Below, piece after piece: positions 28,524-38,257 of a stretch of 64,000 nucleotides of DNA. The notes below the pieces were generated by a model. It saw nothing but the letters and a program-made list of their open reading frames with translations, searched no databases and was not told where the DNA came from. Numbering within the stretch: position 1 is the first letter of the stretch; each line of letters begins with the position of its first letter. The DNA comes from Skermanella pratensis (lineage in GTDB: Bacteria; Pseudomonadota; Alphaproteobacteria; Azospirillales; Azospirillaceae): contig NZ_CP030265.1 in NCBI RefSeq assembly GCF_008843145.1, positions 2,652,001 to 2,716,000 of the forward strand, given 5' to 3'. A program made the position numbers and the translations under genes.

Positions 28524-30299
28524 CTATCGATCCCTGAAATGGCGGATGAAGTCCAGGAGGACGCGGACGGTCAAATCTGCGTCTTCGACGGTGATGGATT
28601 CCGCGGGGTTGTGGCTGATGCCGCTGCGGCAGCGGGTGAAGAGCATGCCGACCGGGCAGAGGGATGCGACCGCCATGGCGTCGTGGCCGGCGCCGCTGGG
28701 CAGGCGGCGGGGAGGCAGGCCGCAGCGGCGAACGGCTGCGGAAAGCTGCTCGATCAGCTCCGCGGCGCAGGCCGTCGCGGGGGCTTCGTGGGTTTTCTCG
28801 ATCGCGTGGGTCAGGTCGCGGCGGGCGGCGATGGCGGCGAAATCGTCGGCGATTGCTTCCATCGCGGCGATACGGGCGGCATCGTCGGGAGAGCGGATGT
28901 CGATGGTGAAGACCGCGCCGCCCGGGATCACGTTCACGGCGCCGGGCCTGGCCTCGATCCTGCCGACCGTGGCGACGAGGTCGGGAACCGCCCGGGCGTG
29001 GCGTTCGACCGCCAGGACCATCTCGGCGGCTCCCGCCAGGGCGTCGCGGCGAAGCGGCATGGGGACGGTGCCGGCGTGCTCGGCGGTCCCGGAGACGGTC
29101 ACCGTGTAGCGGGAGGCGCCGTTGATGCCGGTGACGATGCCGATGCCGAGGTTTTCGGATTCCAACACCGGACCCTGCTCGATATGCGCCTCGACATAGG
29201 CGAGGATGTCGGCGGGATCGCGTGCGGCGGAGGCGATGGCATCGGGATCGCCGCCGAAGGCGCGCAGGGCGTCGGCGTAAGCGACGCCCTCGGCATCGGT
29301 CGCGCCGAGCGCGGCGGGGTCGAAGCGGCCGGCCAGGGCGCGGCTGCCGGTCAGGGTCACGGGGAAGCGGACGCCTTCCTCGTCGCCAAAGCCGATCACC
29401 TCGACGGCGAAGGGGAGGCGTTCGCCGGACCGGTGCAGCTCGGCGACGGCCGCGACGCCGGCCAGGACGCCCAGGTTGCCGTCATACTTGCCGGCGTTGC
29501 GCACGGTGTCGATGTGGGAGCCGATCAGAAGCGCCGGCAGGCCGGGCCGGGTGCCCTCGTACCGGCCGACGACGTTGCCGGCCGGGTCGATGCGGGCTGT
29601 CATGCCGGCTTCGGTCATCCAGGTCATCAGCCGGTCGGCGGCGGCGCGGTGCTCGGGCGTCAGGAACAGCCGGGTCAGGGCATCGGGCTCCGCGGAGATG
29701 GCGGCGAACCGGTCGAGCCGGTCCATCAGGGTCCTGCCGGGCGAGGGACCCATCTGATGGAGGCGGAGGAGGGCGATCCGTTCGACCTGGGCCAGAGCGG
29801 TCTCGAACTCCTGCTCCGGCGTGTTGTGGATTCGATGCTGGAAGGCGTCGAGGATGTCGGCGCGGGTCAGGCCCCGGACGGCGATGATGAAGGGAAAGCC
29901 GAACTTTTCCTTATAGGCGTCGTTAAGCACCTGAAGGCGCTCGAACTCCTCCGGCGTGCACCGGTCGAGGCCGGCGCCGGCCTGCTCCGAGGCGGAATCC
30001 GCCGTCAGCCGGCCGGCGACGGCGAGCTTGCCGGCCAAGTCCGGATGAGCCCGGAGAAGGGCCAGCTGGCGGTCCCGTCCGGCGGCGCGCACGGCGGCGC
30101 ACATTCCGGCATGGAGCGCCGGTATGTCGGCCAAGGCGATGGCGGGATCGGCGGCGAGGGCGGTTTCGGCAACCCAGGGCGAATGTTCGAACACGCCGCC
30201 GAAGCGGGCGACGAAATCGGCAGCGGCCTTGTCGGTCGGCGTGGCATCCGTTGGCACGGCGGTTGCGAGACCCTTCGAACTATCCGGAGACATTTGCAC
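28524..30299 (-). CDS. Fused OHCU decarboxylase-allantoate amidohydrolase (UraD-AllC)
   Basis: 591 aa. Residues about 20-190 are an OHCU decarboxylase: RAHPDLAGKL near 85, then NDAYKEKFGFPFIIAVRG. Residues about 205-591 are an M20-type amidohydrolase with the metal ligands of allantoate amidohydrolases: GSHIDTVRNAGKYDG, FGDEEGVRFP, AHIEQGPVLE, GAGHDAMA and SGISHNPAE. UraD makes S-allantoin from OHCU, and AllC converts allantoate to ureidoglycine. The two steps are separated by allantoinase, which is not encoded here. Divergent from uraH. Amidohydrolase substrate is inferred from context. Confidence 0.87.
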   Translation of the reverse strand: MQMSPDSSKGLATAVPTDATPTDKAAADFVARFGGVFEHSPWVAETALAADPAIALADIPALHAGMCAAVRAAGRDRQLALLRAHPDLAGKLAVAGRLTADSASEQAGAGLDRCTPEEFERLQVLNDAYKEKFGFPFIIAVRGLTRADILDAFQHRIHNTPEQEFETALAQVERIALLRLHQMGPSPGRTLMDRLDRFAAISAEPDALTRLFLTPEHRAAADRLMTWMTEAGMTARIDPAGNVVGRYEGTRPGLPALLIGSHIDTVRNAGKYDGNLGVLAGVAAVAELHRSGERLPFAVEVIGFGDEEGVRFPVTLTGSRALAGRFDPAALGATDAEGVAYADALRAFGGDPDAIASAARDPADILAYVEAHIEQGPVLESENLGIGIVTGINGASRYTVTVSGTAEHAGTVPMPLRRDALAGAAEMVLAVERHARAVPDLVATVGRIEARPGAVNVIPGGAVFTIDIRSPDDAARIAAMEAIADDFAAIAARRDLTHAIEKTHEAPATACAAELIEQLSAAVRRCGLPPRRLPSGAGHDAMAVASLCPVGMLFTRCRSGISHNPAESITVEDADLTVRVLLDFIRHFRDR

Positions 30300-30331
30300 C
30301 CTTCCACCAATAGGATCGTAGCGTCAAACTA

Positions 30332-30373
30332 ATGCCATCCCCGTGGCATGACCTTCCTGAAAGTTTTGAAACT
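30332..30373. promoter_or_regulatory. Inverted repeats in the uraD-allC/uraH divergent promoter region
   Basis: The 181-base gap between the divergent genes holds ATGCCA-TCCCCG-TGGCAT (30332-30349) and AGTTT-TG-AAACT (30362-30373). Both are perfect short inverted repeats suitably placed for a shared regulator. No regulator gene for purine catabolism is next to them. Confidence 0.35.
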
Positions 30374-30480
30374 CTTTCCGCCCAAGGGATGTCGACGGCG
30401 GAGATGGAGTGGTGAAAGAATAATTTAGGAAACTCCGCAAACCGATAACAAGTCGAAAACGGGCGAGCAAGGAGAGACAC

Positions 30481-30879
30481 ATGGTGGCGACTTCACGAAC
30501 GGCGGAGAGCGGGGGGACGGCGAGCGGAGGACGACTCACCACCCATGTGCTTGATACCATGCACGGAACGCCGGCGGCGGGAATGGCGGTGACGCTGTTC
30601 CGGATCGACGGCGACGCGAGGGAGAAGATCACCGAGACCAAGACGAACAGCGACGGCCGCTGCGACGCGCCGCTGCTTGCCGGAAACCGGATGCGGACAG
30701 GGATCTATGAGCTGGTGTTCGAAGTGAACGCCTATTTCCGGAAGATCGCGGTCGATCTGCCCGATCCGCCCTTCCTCGACAGCATCCCGCTGCGTTTCGG
30801 GATCGCGGACGCGAGCGCGCATTACCATGTTCCGCTGCTGGTCAGCCCGTTCGCCTATTCGACATATCGCGGAAGCTGA
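30481..30879 (+). CDS. uraH: 5-hydroxyisourate hydrolase (transthyretin-like)
   Basis: 132 aa. Active-site motif [17 protein letters not shown] near residue 19 and the diagnostic C-terminal YRGS tetrapeptide are present. Hydrolyses the immediate product of urate oxidation to OHCU, the substrate of the UraD domain encoded divergently. Ribosome site AAGGAGAG. No N-terminal export signal, so cytoplasmic. First gene ahead of xdhABC. Confidence 0.93.
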   Translation: MVATSRTAESGGTASGGRLTTHVLDTMHGTPAAGMAVTLFRIDGDAREKITETKTNSDGRCDAPLLAGNRMRTGIYELVFEVNAYFRKIAVDLPDPPFLDSIPLRFGIADASAHYHVPLLVSPFAYSTYRGS

Positions 30880-30897
30880 AGCGAGGGGAGACGCGCC

Positions 30898-32370
30898 ATG
30901 CGCGATTGCGTAAGGTTTCTGCTGGGCGACCGGCTGACGGAGATCCGGGAGGTCGATCCGACCCTGACAGTCCTGGACTGGCTGCGCCTCGGCGAGCGAA
31001 AGGTCGGCACCAAGGAAGGCTGCGCGGAAGGCGACTGCGGCGCCTGCACGGTGGTGGTCGGCCGGCTGGAGGGCGGCAAGGTCCGGTACGAGGCGGTGAA
31101 CGCCTGCATCCGCTTCGTGGCGACGCTGGACGGCTGCCAGGTGCTGACGGTCGAGCACCTGAAGGGGGCGGACGGCGCGCTCCACCCGGTGCAGCAGGCC
31201 ATGGTGGATTGCCACGGGTCGCAGTGCGGCTTCTGCACGCCCGGTTTCGTCATGTCGATGTTCGCGCTGTACAAGGGCGATGAGGCGCCGACCGGGGCGG
31301 TCATCGACGATGCGCTGGCCGGCAACCTGTGCCGCTGCACGGGATATGCCCCGATCGTCGCGGCGAGCGAGCGGATGTATGGCCTGGGCGCTCCTGCGAC
31401 GGACCGCTTCGCGGCGGAGGCCGCGGCCACGGCGGAACGTCTGGCAGGCTTGCAGGACGGCGAGACGCTGCGCGTCGGCAAGGGCGGGCGGCGGTTCTAT
31501 GCGCCGGCGACCCTGGAGGCGTTCGCGGATCTGCTGGCCGAGCATCCGGATGCCCGGATCGTCTCGGGGGCGACCGACGTCGGGCTCTGGATCACCAAGT
31601 TCCAGCGGGTGCTGGACATAGTGATCTACACCGGCCGTATCCGGGGCTTCCGGGAAATCCGGGATACGGGTGACGCGCTGGAGATCGCGGCCGGCGCCAC
31701 CTATACCGACATCAGGGGTCCGGTCGCGGCGCTCTATCCGGATTTCGGCGAGTTGATCCGGCGGATCGGGGCCGTGCAGGTCCGGAACGTCGGCACGATC
31801 GGCGGCAACATCGCCAACGGCTCGCCGATCGGCGACACGCCGCCGGCCCTGATCGCGGCGGGCGCCACGCTGGTCCTGCGGTCGGCGGAAGGCCGGCGGT
31901 TGATGCCGATCGAGGATTTCTTCATCGACTACGGCAAGCAGGACCGGCGGGCGGGCGAGTTCGTCGAGACGGTCATCCTGCCCAAACCCGCGCCGGGCAC
32001 CCGGTTCCGTGCCTATAAGATCACCAAGCGGTTCGACCAGGACATCTCGGCGGTGTGCGCCTGCTTCTCGGTCAGGATCGACGGCGGCACGGTGGCGGAG
32101 GCCAGGATCGCCTTCGGCGGGATGGCCGCGACGCCGAAGCGGGCGCCTGAGGCGGAGAAGGCGCTGGTCGGGCGGCCGTGGACGGAGGCGACCGTGCGGG
32201 ACGCCATGGCGGCGCTGGCGCGGGACTTCACCCCGCTGACCGACTGGCGGGCGAGCGCGTCCTACCGGATGACCGTGGCCGCCAACCTGCTCATGAAACT
32301 CTATGTGGAAACCACCGATCCCGACGCCGATACGCGTCTGGTCGGCGACCGGAGTCTGGTCCATGCCTGA
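30898..32370 (+). CDS. xdhA: Xanthine dehydrogenase small subunit (2Fe-2S/FAD)
   Basis: 490 aa. First [2Fe-2S] cluster motif GCAEGDCGACTVVVG at about 41-55, second cluster cysteines in CGFCTPGFVMS and NLCRCTGY, then the FAD domain (SGATDVGLWITK, NVGTIGGNIANGSPIGD). Oxidises hypoxanthine and xanthine to urate together with XdhB. 18 bases after uraH and overlapping xdhB by 8 bases. Confidence 0.95.
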   Translation: MRDCVRFLLGDRLTEIREVDPTLTVLDWLRLGERKVGTKEGCAEGDCGACTVVVGRLEGGKVRYEAVNACIRFVATLDGCQVLTVEHLKGADGALHPVQQAMVDCHGSQCGFCTPGFVMSMFALYKGDEAPTGAVIDDALAGNLCRCTGYAPIVAASERMYGLGAPATDRFAAEAAATAERLAGLQDGETLRVGKGGRRFYAPATLEAFADLLAEHPDARIVSGATDVGLWITKFQRVLDIVIYTGRIRGFREIRDTGDALEIAAGATYTDIRGPVAALYPDFGELIRRIGAVQVRNVGTIGGNIANGSPIGDTPPALIAAGATLVLRSAEGRRLMPIEDFFIDYGKQDRRAGEFVETVILPKPAPGTRFRAYKITKRFDQDISAVCACFSVRIDGGTVAEARIAFGGMAATPKRAPEAEKALVGRPWTEATVRDAMAALARDFTPLTDWRASASYRMTVAANLLMKLYVETTDPDADTRLVGDRSLVHA

Positions 32371-34705
32371 TTCAACGGAGGCGGGTCTCGGCGAGCGCAT
32401 TTCCGGCGCCGTGCATTCCGACCGGCGGCACGACAGCGCCCACAAGCACGTTACCGGCGAGGCCGTCTATGTGGACGACATCCGGGAGCCGGCCGGTCTG
32501 CTGAACATCTATCTCGGCCTGAGCGACCGGCCCCATGCCCGGCTGGTGTCGCTGGACCTGTCGGCGGTGAGAGCGGCGCCGGGCGTGGTCGAGGTGGTCA
32601 CGGCGGCGGACGTGCCGGGCGTCAACGACGTGAGCTGCATGGGTCGTCATGACGAGCCGCTGTTCGCCGCCGACCTGATCGAGTATGCGGGCCAGCCGCT
32701 GTTCGCGGTCGCGGCGGAAACCCGGGAGCAGGCGCGACGGGCGGCGCGGCTCGCGGTCGCGACCTACGAGGACCTGGAGCCGGTCCTGACCCTGGACCAG
32801 GCGCGGGAGCGCGGGACCGTGGTGTTCCCGCCGATGATCCTGAAGCGGGGCGAGTCGGAAGCGGCGATCGCCGAAGCGCAGCACCAGTTGGAGGGCAGGA
32901 TCTCCATCGGCGGCCAGGACCATTTCTACCTGGAGGGCCAGATCGCCATGGCGATCCCCGGAGAGGACGACGAGGTCCTGGTCCACTGCTCGACCCAGCA
33001 TCCGAGCGAGGTCCAGCACATCGTCGCCCATGTGCTGAACGTGCCGGCCAACGCCGTGGCGGTCGAGGTCCGGCGCATGGGCGGGGCGTTCGGCGGCAAG
33101 GAGACGCAGGCGAACCTGTTCGCGGCGACGGCCGCCGTGGTGGCGAAGAAGACTGGCCGGGCGGCCAAGCTTCGGCCGGACCGCGACGACGACATGGTGA
33201 TCACCGGCAAGCGCCACGACTTCGAGGTGGATTACCGCGTCGGTTTCGACGACGACGGGCGGATCAGGGGCGTCGAGTTCCTGTTCGCCGCGCGCTGCGG
33301 GTTCGCCGCCGACCTGTCGGGGCCGGTGACCGACCGCGCGCTGTTCCACTGCGACAACACCTATTTCTACGAGGCGGTCACGGCGAAGTCGCTGCCGCTG
33401 AAGACCAACACGGTCTCCAACACGGCTTTCCGCGGGTTCGGCGGTCCCCAGGGGATGGTCGCGGCGGAACGGGTGATCGAAGAGGTCGCCTATGCCGTGG
33501 GCAAGGACCCGCTGGAGATCCGCAAGCTGAACTTCTACGGCGGCGAGGGGCGGGACCTGACGCCCTATCACCAGGCCGTGGAGGACAACATCGCGCCGGA
33601 GATCGTCGCGGCGCTGGAGGAGCGGGCGGACTACCAGGCTCGGCGCGACGCGATCCGGGCGCACAACGCCAAGGGCGGCTGGCTGCGGAAAGGAATCGCG
33701 CTGACGCCGGTCAAGTTCGGGATCTCCTTCACCGCGACCCAGTACAACCAAGCCGGAGCGTTGGTCCATGTCTACACCGACGGCACCGTCCACCTGAACC
33801 ATGGCGGGACGGAGATGGGGCAGGGGCTTTACGTGAAGGTCGCCCAGGTCGTCGCCGAGGAGTTCCAGATCGACATCGAGAAGGTCCGGGTCACGGCGAC
33901 CACGACCGGCAAGGTGCCGAATACCTCGGCCACCGCCGCGTCGTCGGGAGCCGACCTGAACGGCAAGGCGGCGCAGAACGCGGCGGCCACGATCAAGGAG
34001 CGGCTGATCGGCTTCGCGGTGGAGAACTGGGGCGTGCCGCGCGAGCAGGTGGTGTTCCTGCCCAACCGGGTGCGGATCGGCAACCAGGAGATCCCGTTCG
34101 GCGACCTGGTGCGGACGGCCTACATGGCGCGCATCCAGCTTTCGTCCACCGGATTCTACAAGACGCCGGAGATCCACTGGGACCGGGCGGCCGGGCGCGG
34201 CAAGCCGTTCTACTATTTCTCCTACGGTGCCGCGGCGGCGGAAGTGACCGTCGACACGCTGACCGGGGAGTACAGGGTCGACCGGGTCGACATCCTGCAC
34301 GACGTCGGGCATTCGCTGAACCCGGCGCTGGACCGCGGGCAGGTCGAGGGCGGCTTCGTCCAGGGCATGGGCTGGCTGACCATGGAGGAGCTGTGGTGGG
34401 ACAAGCGCGGGCATCTGCGAACCCACGCCCCCAGCACCTACAAGATCCCGGCTTGCAGCGACCGGCCGCGCATCTTCAACGTCCACCTGCTGGAGAACGC
34501 GCGGAACCGCAAGGACACGGTCTACCGGTCCAAGGCGGTAGGCGAGCCCCCGTTCATGCTCGGCATGTCGGTGCTCCACGCGATCTCGGACGCGGTGGCG
34601 AGCGTCGGCGACTACGCGACATGCCCGAGGATCGATCCTCCGGCCACGCCGGAGAAGGTGCTGGCGGCGATCGAGGCCCTGCGGGCGGGAAAGCGGCCGG
34701 CATGA
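32363..34705 (+). CDS. xdhB: Xanthine dehydrogenase molybdenum subunit
   Basis: 780 aa. Molybdopterin-binding motifs GGAFGGKE, FRGFGGPQGM and GTEMGQGLYVKVAQV are intact, as is the catalytic glutamate region KAVGEPPFMLG near the C-terminus. Full length for the family. ATG lies within the last codons of xdhA, and the stop overlaps the xdhC start (ATGA), indicating coupled translation of the three genes. Confidence 0.95.
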   Translation: MPDSTEAGLGERISGAVHSDRRHDSAHKHVTGEAVYVDDIREPAGLLNIYLGLSDRPHARLVSLDLSAVRAAPGVVEVVTAADVPGVNDVSCMGRHDEPLFAADLIEYAGQPLFAVAAETREQARRAARLAVATYEDLEPVLTLDQARERGTVVFPPMILKRGESEAAIAEAQHQLEGRISIGGQDHFYLEGQIAMAIPGEDDEVLVHCSTQHPSEVQHIVAHVLNVPANAVAVEVRRMGGAFGGKETQANLFAATAAVVAKKTGRAAKLRPDRDDDMVITGKRHDFEVDYRVGFDDDGRIRGVEFLFAARCGFAADLSGPVTDRALFHCDNTYFYEAVTAKSLPLKTNTVSNTAFRGFGGPQGMVAAERVIEEVAYAVGKDPLEIRKLNFYGGEGRDLTPYHQAVEDNIAPEIVAALEERADYQARRDAIRAHNAKGGWLRKGIALTPVKFGISFTATQYNQAGALVHVYTDGTVHLNHGGTEMGQGLYVKVAQVVAEEFQIDIEKVRVTATTTGKVPNTSATAASSGADLNGKAAQNAAATIKERLIGFAVENWGVPREQVVFLPNRVRIGNQEIPFGDLVRTAYMARIQLSSTGFYKTPEIHWDRAAGRGKPFYYFSYGAAAAEVTVDTLTGEYRVDRVDILHDVGHSLNPALDRGQVEGGFVQGMGWLTMEELWWDKRGHLRTHAPSTYKIPACSDRPRIFNVHLLENARNRKDTVYRSKAVGEPPFMLGMSVLHAISDAVASVGDYATCPRIDPPATPEKVLAAIEALRAGKRPA

Positions 34706-35541
34706 CCGGGCTGGCGCCGGTGCTGAAGGCCATGCTGGAGCGTGGCGAGCGCGCGGCGCTGGTGACGGTGGCTGGAGCGCGGGGATCGACCCCGCGCGAG
34801 CCGGGGGCGCGGATGCTGGTCGGTCCGGCGGCCACTGCCGGAACGATCGGGGGCGGCCGCCTGGAGTGGGATGCGATCGCCCGGGCTCGGGCCATGGCTG
34901 GACCCGAGGAGATGGTGGACGTTCCGCTGGGTCCCGCGATCGGCCAGTGCTGCGGCGGCCATGTGACGCTTCGCCTGGAACTGGCGGACGCGGCGCTGCT
35001 GGATCGGATCGAGACGGAGGAGAATGCCGCCGCCTCCAGGCTGCCGCGGGTGCTGCTGTTCGGCGCCGGGCATGTGGGCAAGGCGATCGCTTCCGCGCTG
35101 GCGCCGCTGCCGCTGGACGTGCTGTGGATCGACGGGCGGGCGGAGGAGTTCCCGCAAGCCATGCCGGGGGAGAACGTGCGCCGGGTCGTGACGGATTCGC
35201 CCCTGGACAGGATCGCCGAGGCGCCGCCGGGGTCCTGCTATCTGGTGCTGACCCATCTGCACGCGCTGGATTTCCAGATCACGGAAGCGGTGCTGCGGCG
35301 CGGGGACTTCGCCTATGCCGGGCTGATCGGCTCGGCGACCAAGCGGCGGCGGTTCGAGCGGACCTTCACCGCCCACGGGGGGGAACCGGGCGTGCTGGAC
35401 AGGTTGACCTGCCCGATCGGGTCCGCGCTGCACCGCGACAAGCGCCCCGCCGTGATCGCGGCGCTGGTCGCGGCTGAACTCTTGATAACGACCGCCGAAG
35501 CGTCCAAAGAGGCATCAGAACCCGCGAACGCCGAGGCATAG
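34702..35541 (+). CDS. xdhC: Xanthine dehydrogenase accessory protein XdhC
   Basis: 279 aa. N-terminal XdhC/CoxI motif VTVAGARGSTPREPGARM and GGRLEWDAI. C-terminal Rossmann-like domain starts LLFGAGHVGKAIASAL. The family inserts sulfurated molybdenum cofactor into XdhB. Start overlaps the xdhB stop. Confidence 0.92.
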   Translation: MTGLAPVLKAMLERGERAALVTVAGARGSTPREPGARMLVGPAATAGTIGGGRLEWDAIARARAMAGPEEMVDVPLGPAIGQCCGGHVTLRLELADAALLDRIETEENAAASRLPRVLLFGAGHVGKAIASALAPLPLDVLWIDGRAEEFPQAMPGENVRRVVTDSPLDRIAEAPPGSCYLVLTHLHALDFQITEAVLRRGDFAYAGLIGSATKRRRFERTFTAHGGEPGVLDRLTCPIGSALHRDKRPAVIAALVAAELLITTAEASKEASEPANAEA

Positions 35542-35577
35542 AGGGAACGGGGTCCCGACGAACTGGGAGAGTGAAAC

Positions 35578-37164
35578 ATGACCAACGATGCCGGCGGGGT
35601 TCCTCCCCGTCTTGAGCTTCGCGGAATAACCAAGCGATTTCCCGGGGTCGTCGCCAACGACGGCGTCAGCTTCGCGGTCCGGCCGGGCGAGATCCATGCG
35701 CTGCTGGGGGAGAACGGCGCCGGCAAGAGCACGCTGGTGAAGATCATCTACGGCGTGCTCCACGCGGACGAGGGCGAGGTGCTGTGGAACGGGCAGGCCG
35801 TCCAGCTTGCCAACCCGCACGCGGCGCGCCGGCTCGGCATCGGCATGGTGTTCCAGCACTTCTCGCTGTTCGACGGCATGACGGTGCTGGAGAACATAGC
35901 GCTGGGGCTGGAAGGCAAGCCCGACATGCGCAGCCTGTCCGGGCGGGTCGTCGAGGTGTCGCAGGCCTACGGACTACCGCTGGACCCGAGGCGCGAGATC
36001 CACACTCTGTCGGTCGGCGAGCGCCAGCGGGTCGAGATCGTGCGCTGCCTGCTGCAGGATCCCAAGCTGCTGATCATGGACGAGCCGACTTCCGTGCTGA
36101 CCCCGCAGGAGGTCGAGCGGCTGTTCGGCACGCTGCGGCTGCTGGCGTCGGAAGGCTGCTCGATCCTCTACATCAGCCACAAGCTCCAGGAGATCAAGGA
36201 TCTCTGCGACCACGCGACGATCCTGCGCGGCGGCAAGGTGGTCGGGGAGTGCGACCCGGCGGTGGAATCCACCCGCGGCATGGCGCAGATGATGATCGGC
36301 GCCGAGCTGAAGACGCTGGCCCGGCGCGGGACGCGGCCCAAGGCCGCCACCCGGTTCACGGTCGAGGCGCTGGACCTGACGACCGACCAGCCGTTCGGGA
36401 CCACGCTGAAGCGCGTCGGGTTCGAGGTCGCGGCGGGGGAGATCTTCGGCATCGCCGGCGTTGCCGGCAACGGCCAGAACGAGTTGATGCGGGCGCTGTC
36501 GGGCGAGCTGACGGTCGCGAACCCGCAAAGCATCCGGCTGGACGGCAAGCCGGTGGGCGACCTGGGCGTGGAGCGGCGACGGGCGCTGGGCCTGTGCTGC
36601 GTTCCGGAGGAGCGCAACGGCCATGCCGCGGTGCCCGACATGAGCTTGGCGTCGAATACGCTGATCAGCGCGCGGAACCGCATGAAGCTGGCGCTGCGCG
36701 GCTGGATCAGGCGGGACGCGACGCGGGCATTCGCCGAGCGGATCATCCAGGAGTTCGGCGTCAAGGCGCGCGGGCCTGATTCGGCGGCGCGCAGCCTGTC
36801 GGGCGGCAACCTTCAGAAATACATCGTCGGGCGCGAGATCCTCCAGGCTCCAGAGGTGCTGGTGATCGCCCAGCCGACCTGGGGCGTCGATGCCGGCGCC
36901 GCCGCGGCGATCCACCAGGCGCTGTTCAACCTGGCGCAGAATGGGGCGGCCATCGCCGTCGTCTCCCAGGATCTGGACGAGCTGCTGACCCTGTGCGACC
37001 GGCTGGCGGTGCTGAATGTCGGCACCCTGTCGAAGGCGATCGACACGGCGGATGCCTCCCTGGAGGAGATCGGGCTGCTGATGGGCGGCCTGCACGGGAT
37101 GTCGGCGGAAGTGCCGGCAACACATGGGGCGGAGAACAAGGGGGGCTCCCAGCATGTCGCTTAA
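35578..37164 (+). CDS. ABC transporter ATPase, nucleoside/purine (BMP-type) importer
   Basis: 528 aa with two ABC domains. First domain: Walker A GENGAGKSTLVKIIYG, signature LSVGERQRVE, Walker B LLIMDEPTSVL. Second domain: degenerate Walker A GVAGNGQNELMRAL, signature LSGGNLQKYIVGRE. This is the layout of ribose/nucleoside importers. Two permease genes follow with overlaps. Location after xdhABC and before guaB points to purine or nucleoside uptake. A BMP/Med-family binding protein gene is not next to it. Confidence 0.87.
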   Translation: MTNDAGGVPPRLELRGITKRFPGVVANDGVSFAVRPGEIHALLGENGAGKSTLVKIIYGVLHADEGEVLWNGQAVQLANPHAARRLGIGMVFQHFSLFDGMTVLENIALGLEGKPDMRSLSGRVVEVSQAYGLPLDPRREIHTLSVGERQRVEIVRCLLQDPKLLIMDEPTSVLTPQEVERLFGTLRLLASEGCSILYISHKLQEIKDLCDHATILRGGKVVGECDPAVESTRGMAQMMIGAELKTLARRGTRPKAATRFTVEALDLTTDQPFGTTLKRVGFEVAAGEIFGIAGVAGNGQNELMRALSGELTVANPQSIRLDGKPVGDLGVERRRALGLCCVPEERNGHAAVPDMSLASNTLISARNRMKLALRGWIRRDATRAFAERIIQEFGVKARGPDSAARSLSGGNLQKYIVGREILQAPEVLVIAQPTWGVDAGAAAAIHQALFNLAQNGAAIAVVSQDLDELLTLCDRLAVLNVGTLSKAIDTADASLEEIGLLMGGLHGMSAEVPATHGAENKGGSQHVA

Positions 37165-38257
37165 GTTCGAACCCCGGCGGGAGATCCCGAAATCGCTGGT
37201 CTACGGCACGCCGCTGCTGGCGATCGCGCTGACTATCCTCTCCGGATACCTGCTGTTCATGTTCCTGGGGCTGAACCCTGGATCGACCCTGTACATCTTC
37301 CTGGTGTCGCCGCTGGAGACCCGGTTCGGCCTGGCGGAACTGGCGGTCAAGGCCGGACCTCTGATCCTGATCGCGACCGGGCTCGCCATTGGCTTCCGCG
37401 CCAATGTCTGGAACATCGGCGCCGAGGGGCAGTTGACCATCGGCGCCATCTTCGGGGCCGGCGTGGCCCTGGCTTTCTGGGGGGACGAGGGTTTCTGGAT
37501 CCTGCCGCTGATGTTCGTGGCGGGCGCCGCCGGAGGCATGCTGTGGGCGGCGATCCCGGCGTTCCTGAAGACGAAGTTCGAGGTCAGCGAGATCCTGACC
37601 AGCCTGATGCTGACATATGTCGCGACTTTGGTCCTGAGCATCCTGGTCCACGGGCCGTGGCGCGACCCGGAAGGCTTCAATTTTCCGCAGAGCCGGCTGT
37701 TCACCGAGGCGGCGATCCTCCCCATCGTCCTGGAAGGCACCCGGCTGCATGCCGGCGCCTTCGTGGCGCTGTTCGCCGCGGTGGCGGCCTGGGTGCTGCT
37801 GACCCACACGGTGACCGGCTTCCAGGTCAAGGTGGTCGGGCAGGCGCCCATGGCGGCCCGCTTCGCCGGGTTCAGCCAGAAGGGAACGGTCTGGTTCAGC
37901 CTGCTGCTGGCCGGGGCGCTGGCGGGTCTGGCGGGCATGATCGAGGTTGCCGGCCCGATCGGGCAACTGACGCCGCAGCTCACCCCGGGCTACGGCTTCA
38001 CCGCGATCATCGTGGCGTTCCTGGGGCGGCTCAACCCGCTGGGGATCATCCTGGCCGGGCTGGTGATGGCGATCTCCTATATCGGCGGCGAGAACGCCCA
38101 GGTCTATGCCCAACTGCCGCAGGCGGCGACGGGCGTTTTCCAGGGGATGCTGCTGTTCTACCTGCTGGCCTCGGACTTCCTGGTCCGCTACCGCATCCGC
38201 TTCCGGTCGGCCAAGCACCAAGCCGCCAAGCCCCGCAGGGAGGTCGCCGCCACATGA
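37154..38257 (+). CDS. ABC transporter permease, nucleoside/purine importer (subunit 1)
   Basis: 367 aa, about 8-10 membrane segments, with the family motif IGFRANVWNIGAEGQLTIGA and later NPLGIILAGL. Start overlaps the ATPase gene by 11 bases. Belongs to the branched-chain/ribose permease superfamily, in the group paired with double-ABC ATPases and BMP lipoproteins. Confidence 0.87.
   Translation: MSLKFEPRREIPKSLVYGTPLLAIALTILSGYLLFMFLGLNPGSTLYIFLVSPLETRFGLAELAVKAGPLILIATGLAIGFRANVWNIGAEGQLTIGAIFGAGVALAFWGDEGFWILPLMFVAGAAGGMLWAAIPAFLKTKFEVSEILTSLMLTYVATLVLSILVHGPWRDPEGFNFPQSRLFTEAAILPIVLEGTRLHAGAFVALFAAVAAWVLLTHTVTGFQVKVVGQAPMAARFAGFSQKGTVWFSLLLAGALAGLAGMIEVAGPIGQLTPQLTPGYGFTAIIVAFLGRLNPLGIILAGLVMAISYIGGENAQVYAQLPQAATGVFQGMLLFYLLASDFLVRYRIRFRSAKHQAAKPRREVAAT

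Noticed and set aside
30300-30480. Possible purine/xanthine riboswitch between uraD-allC and uraH
   Set aside because: Position is attractive but I cannot match a known aptamer by eye; a covariance-model scan of this interval would decide.
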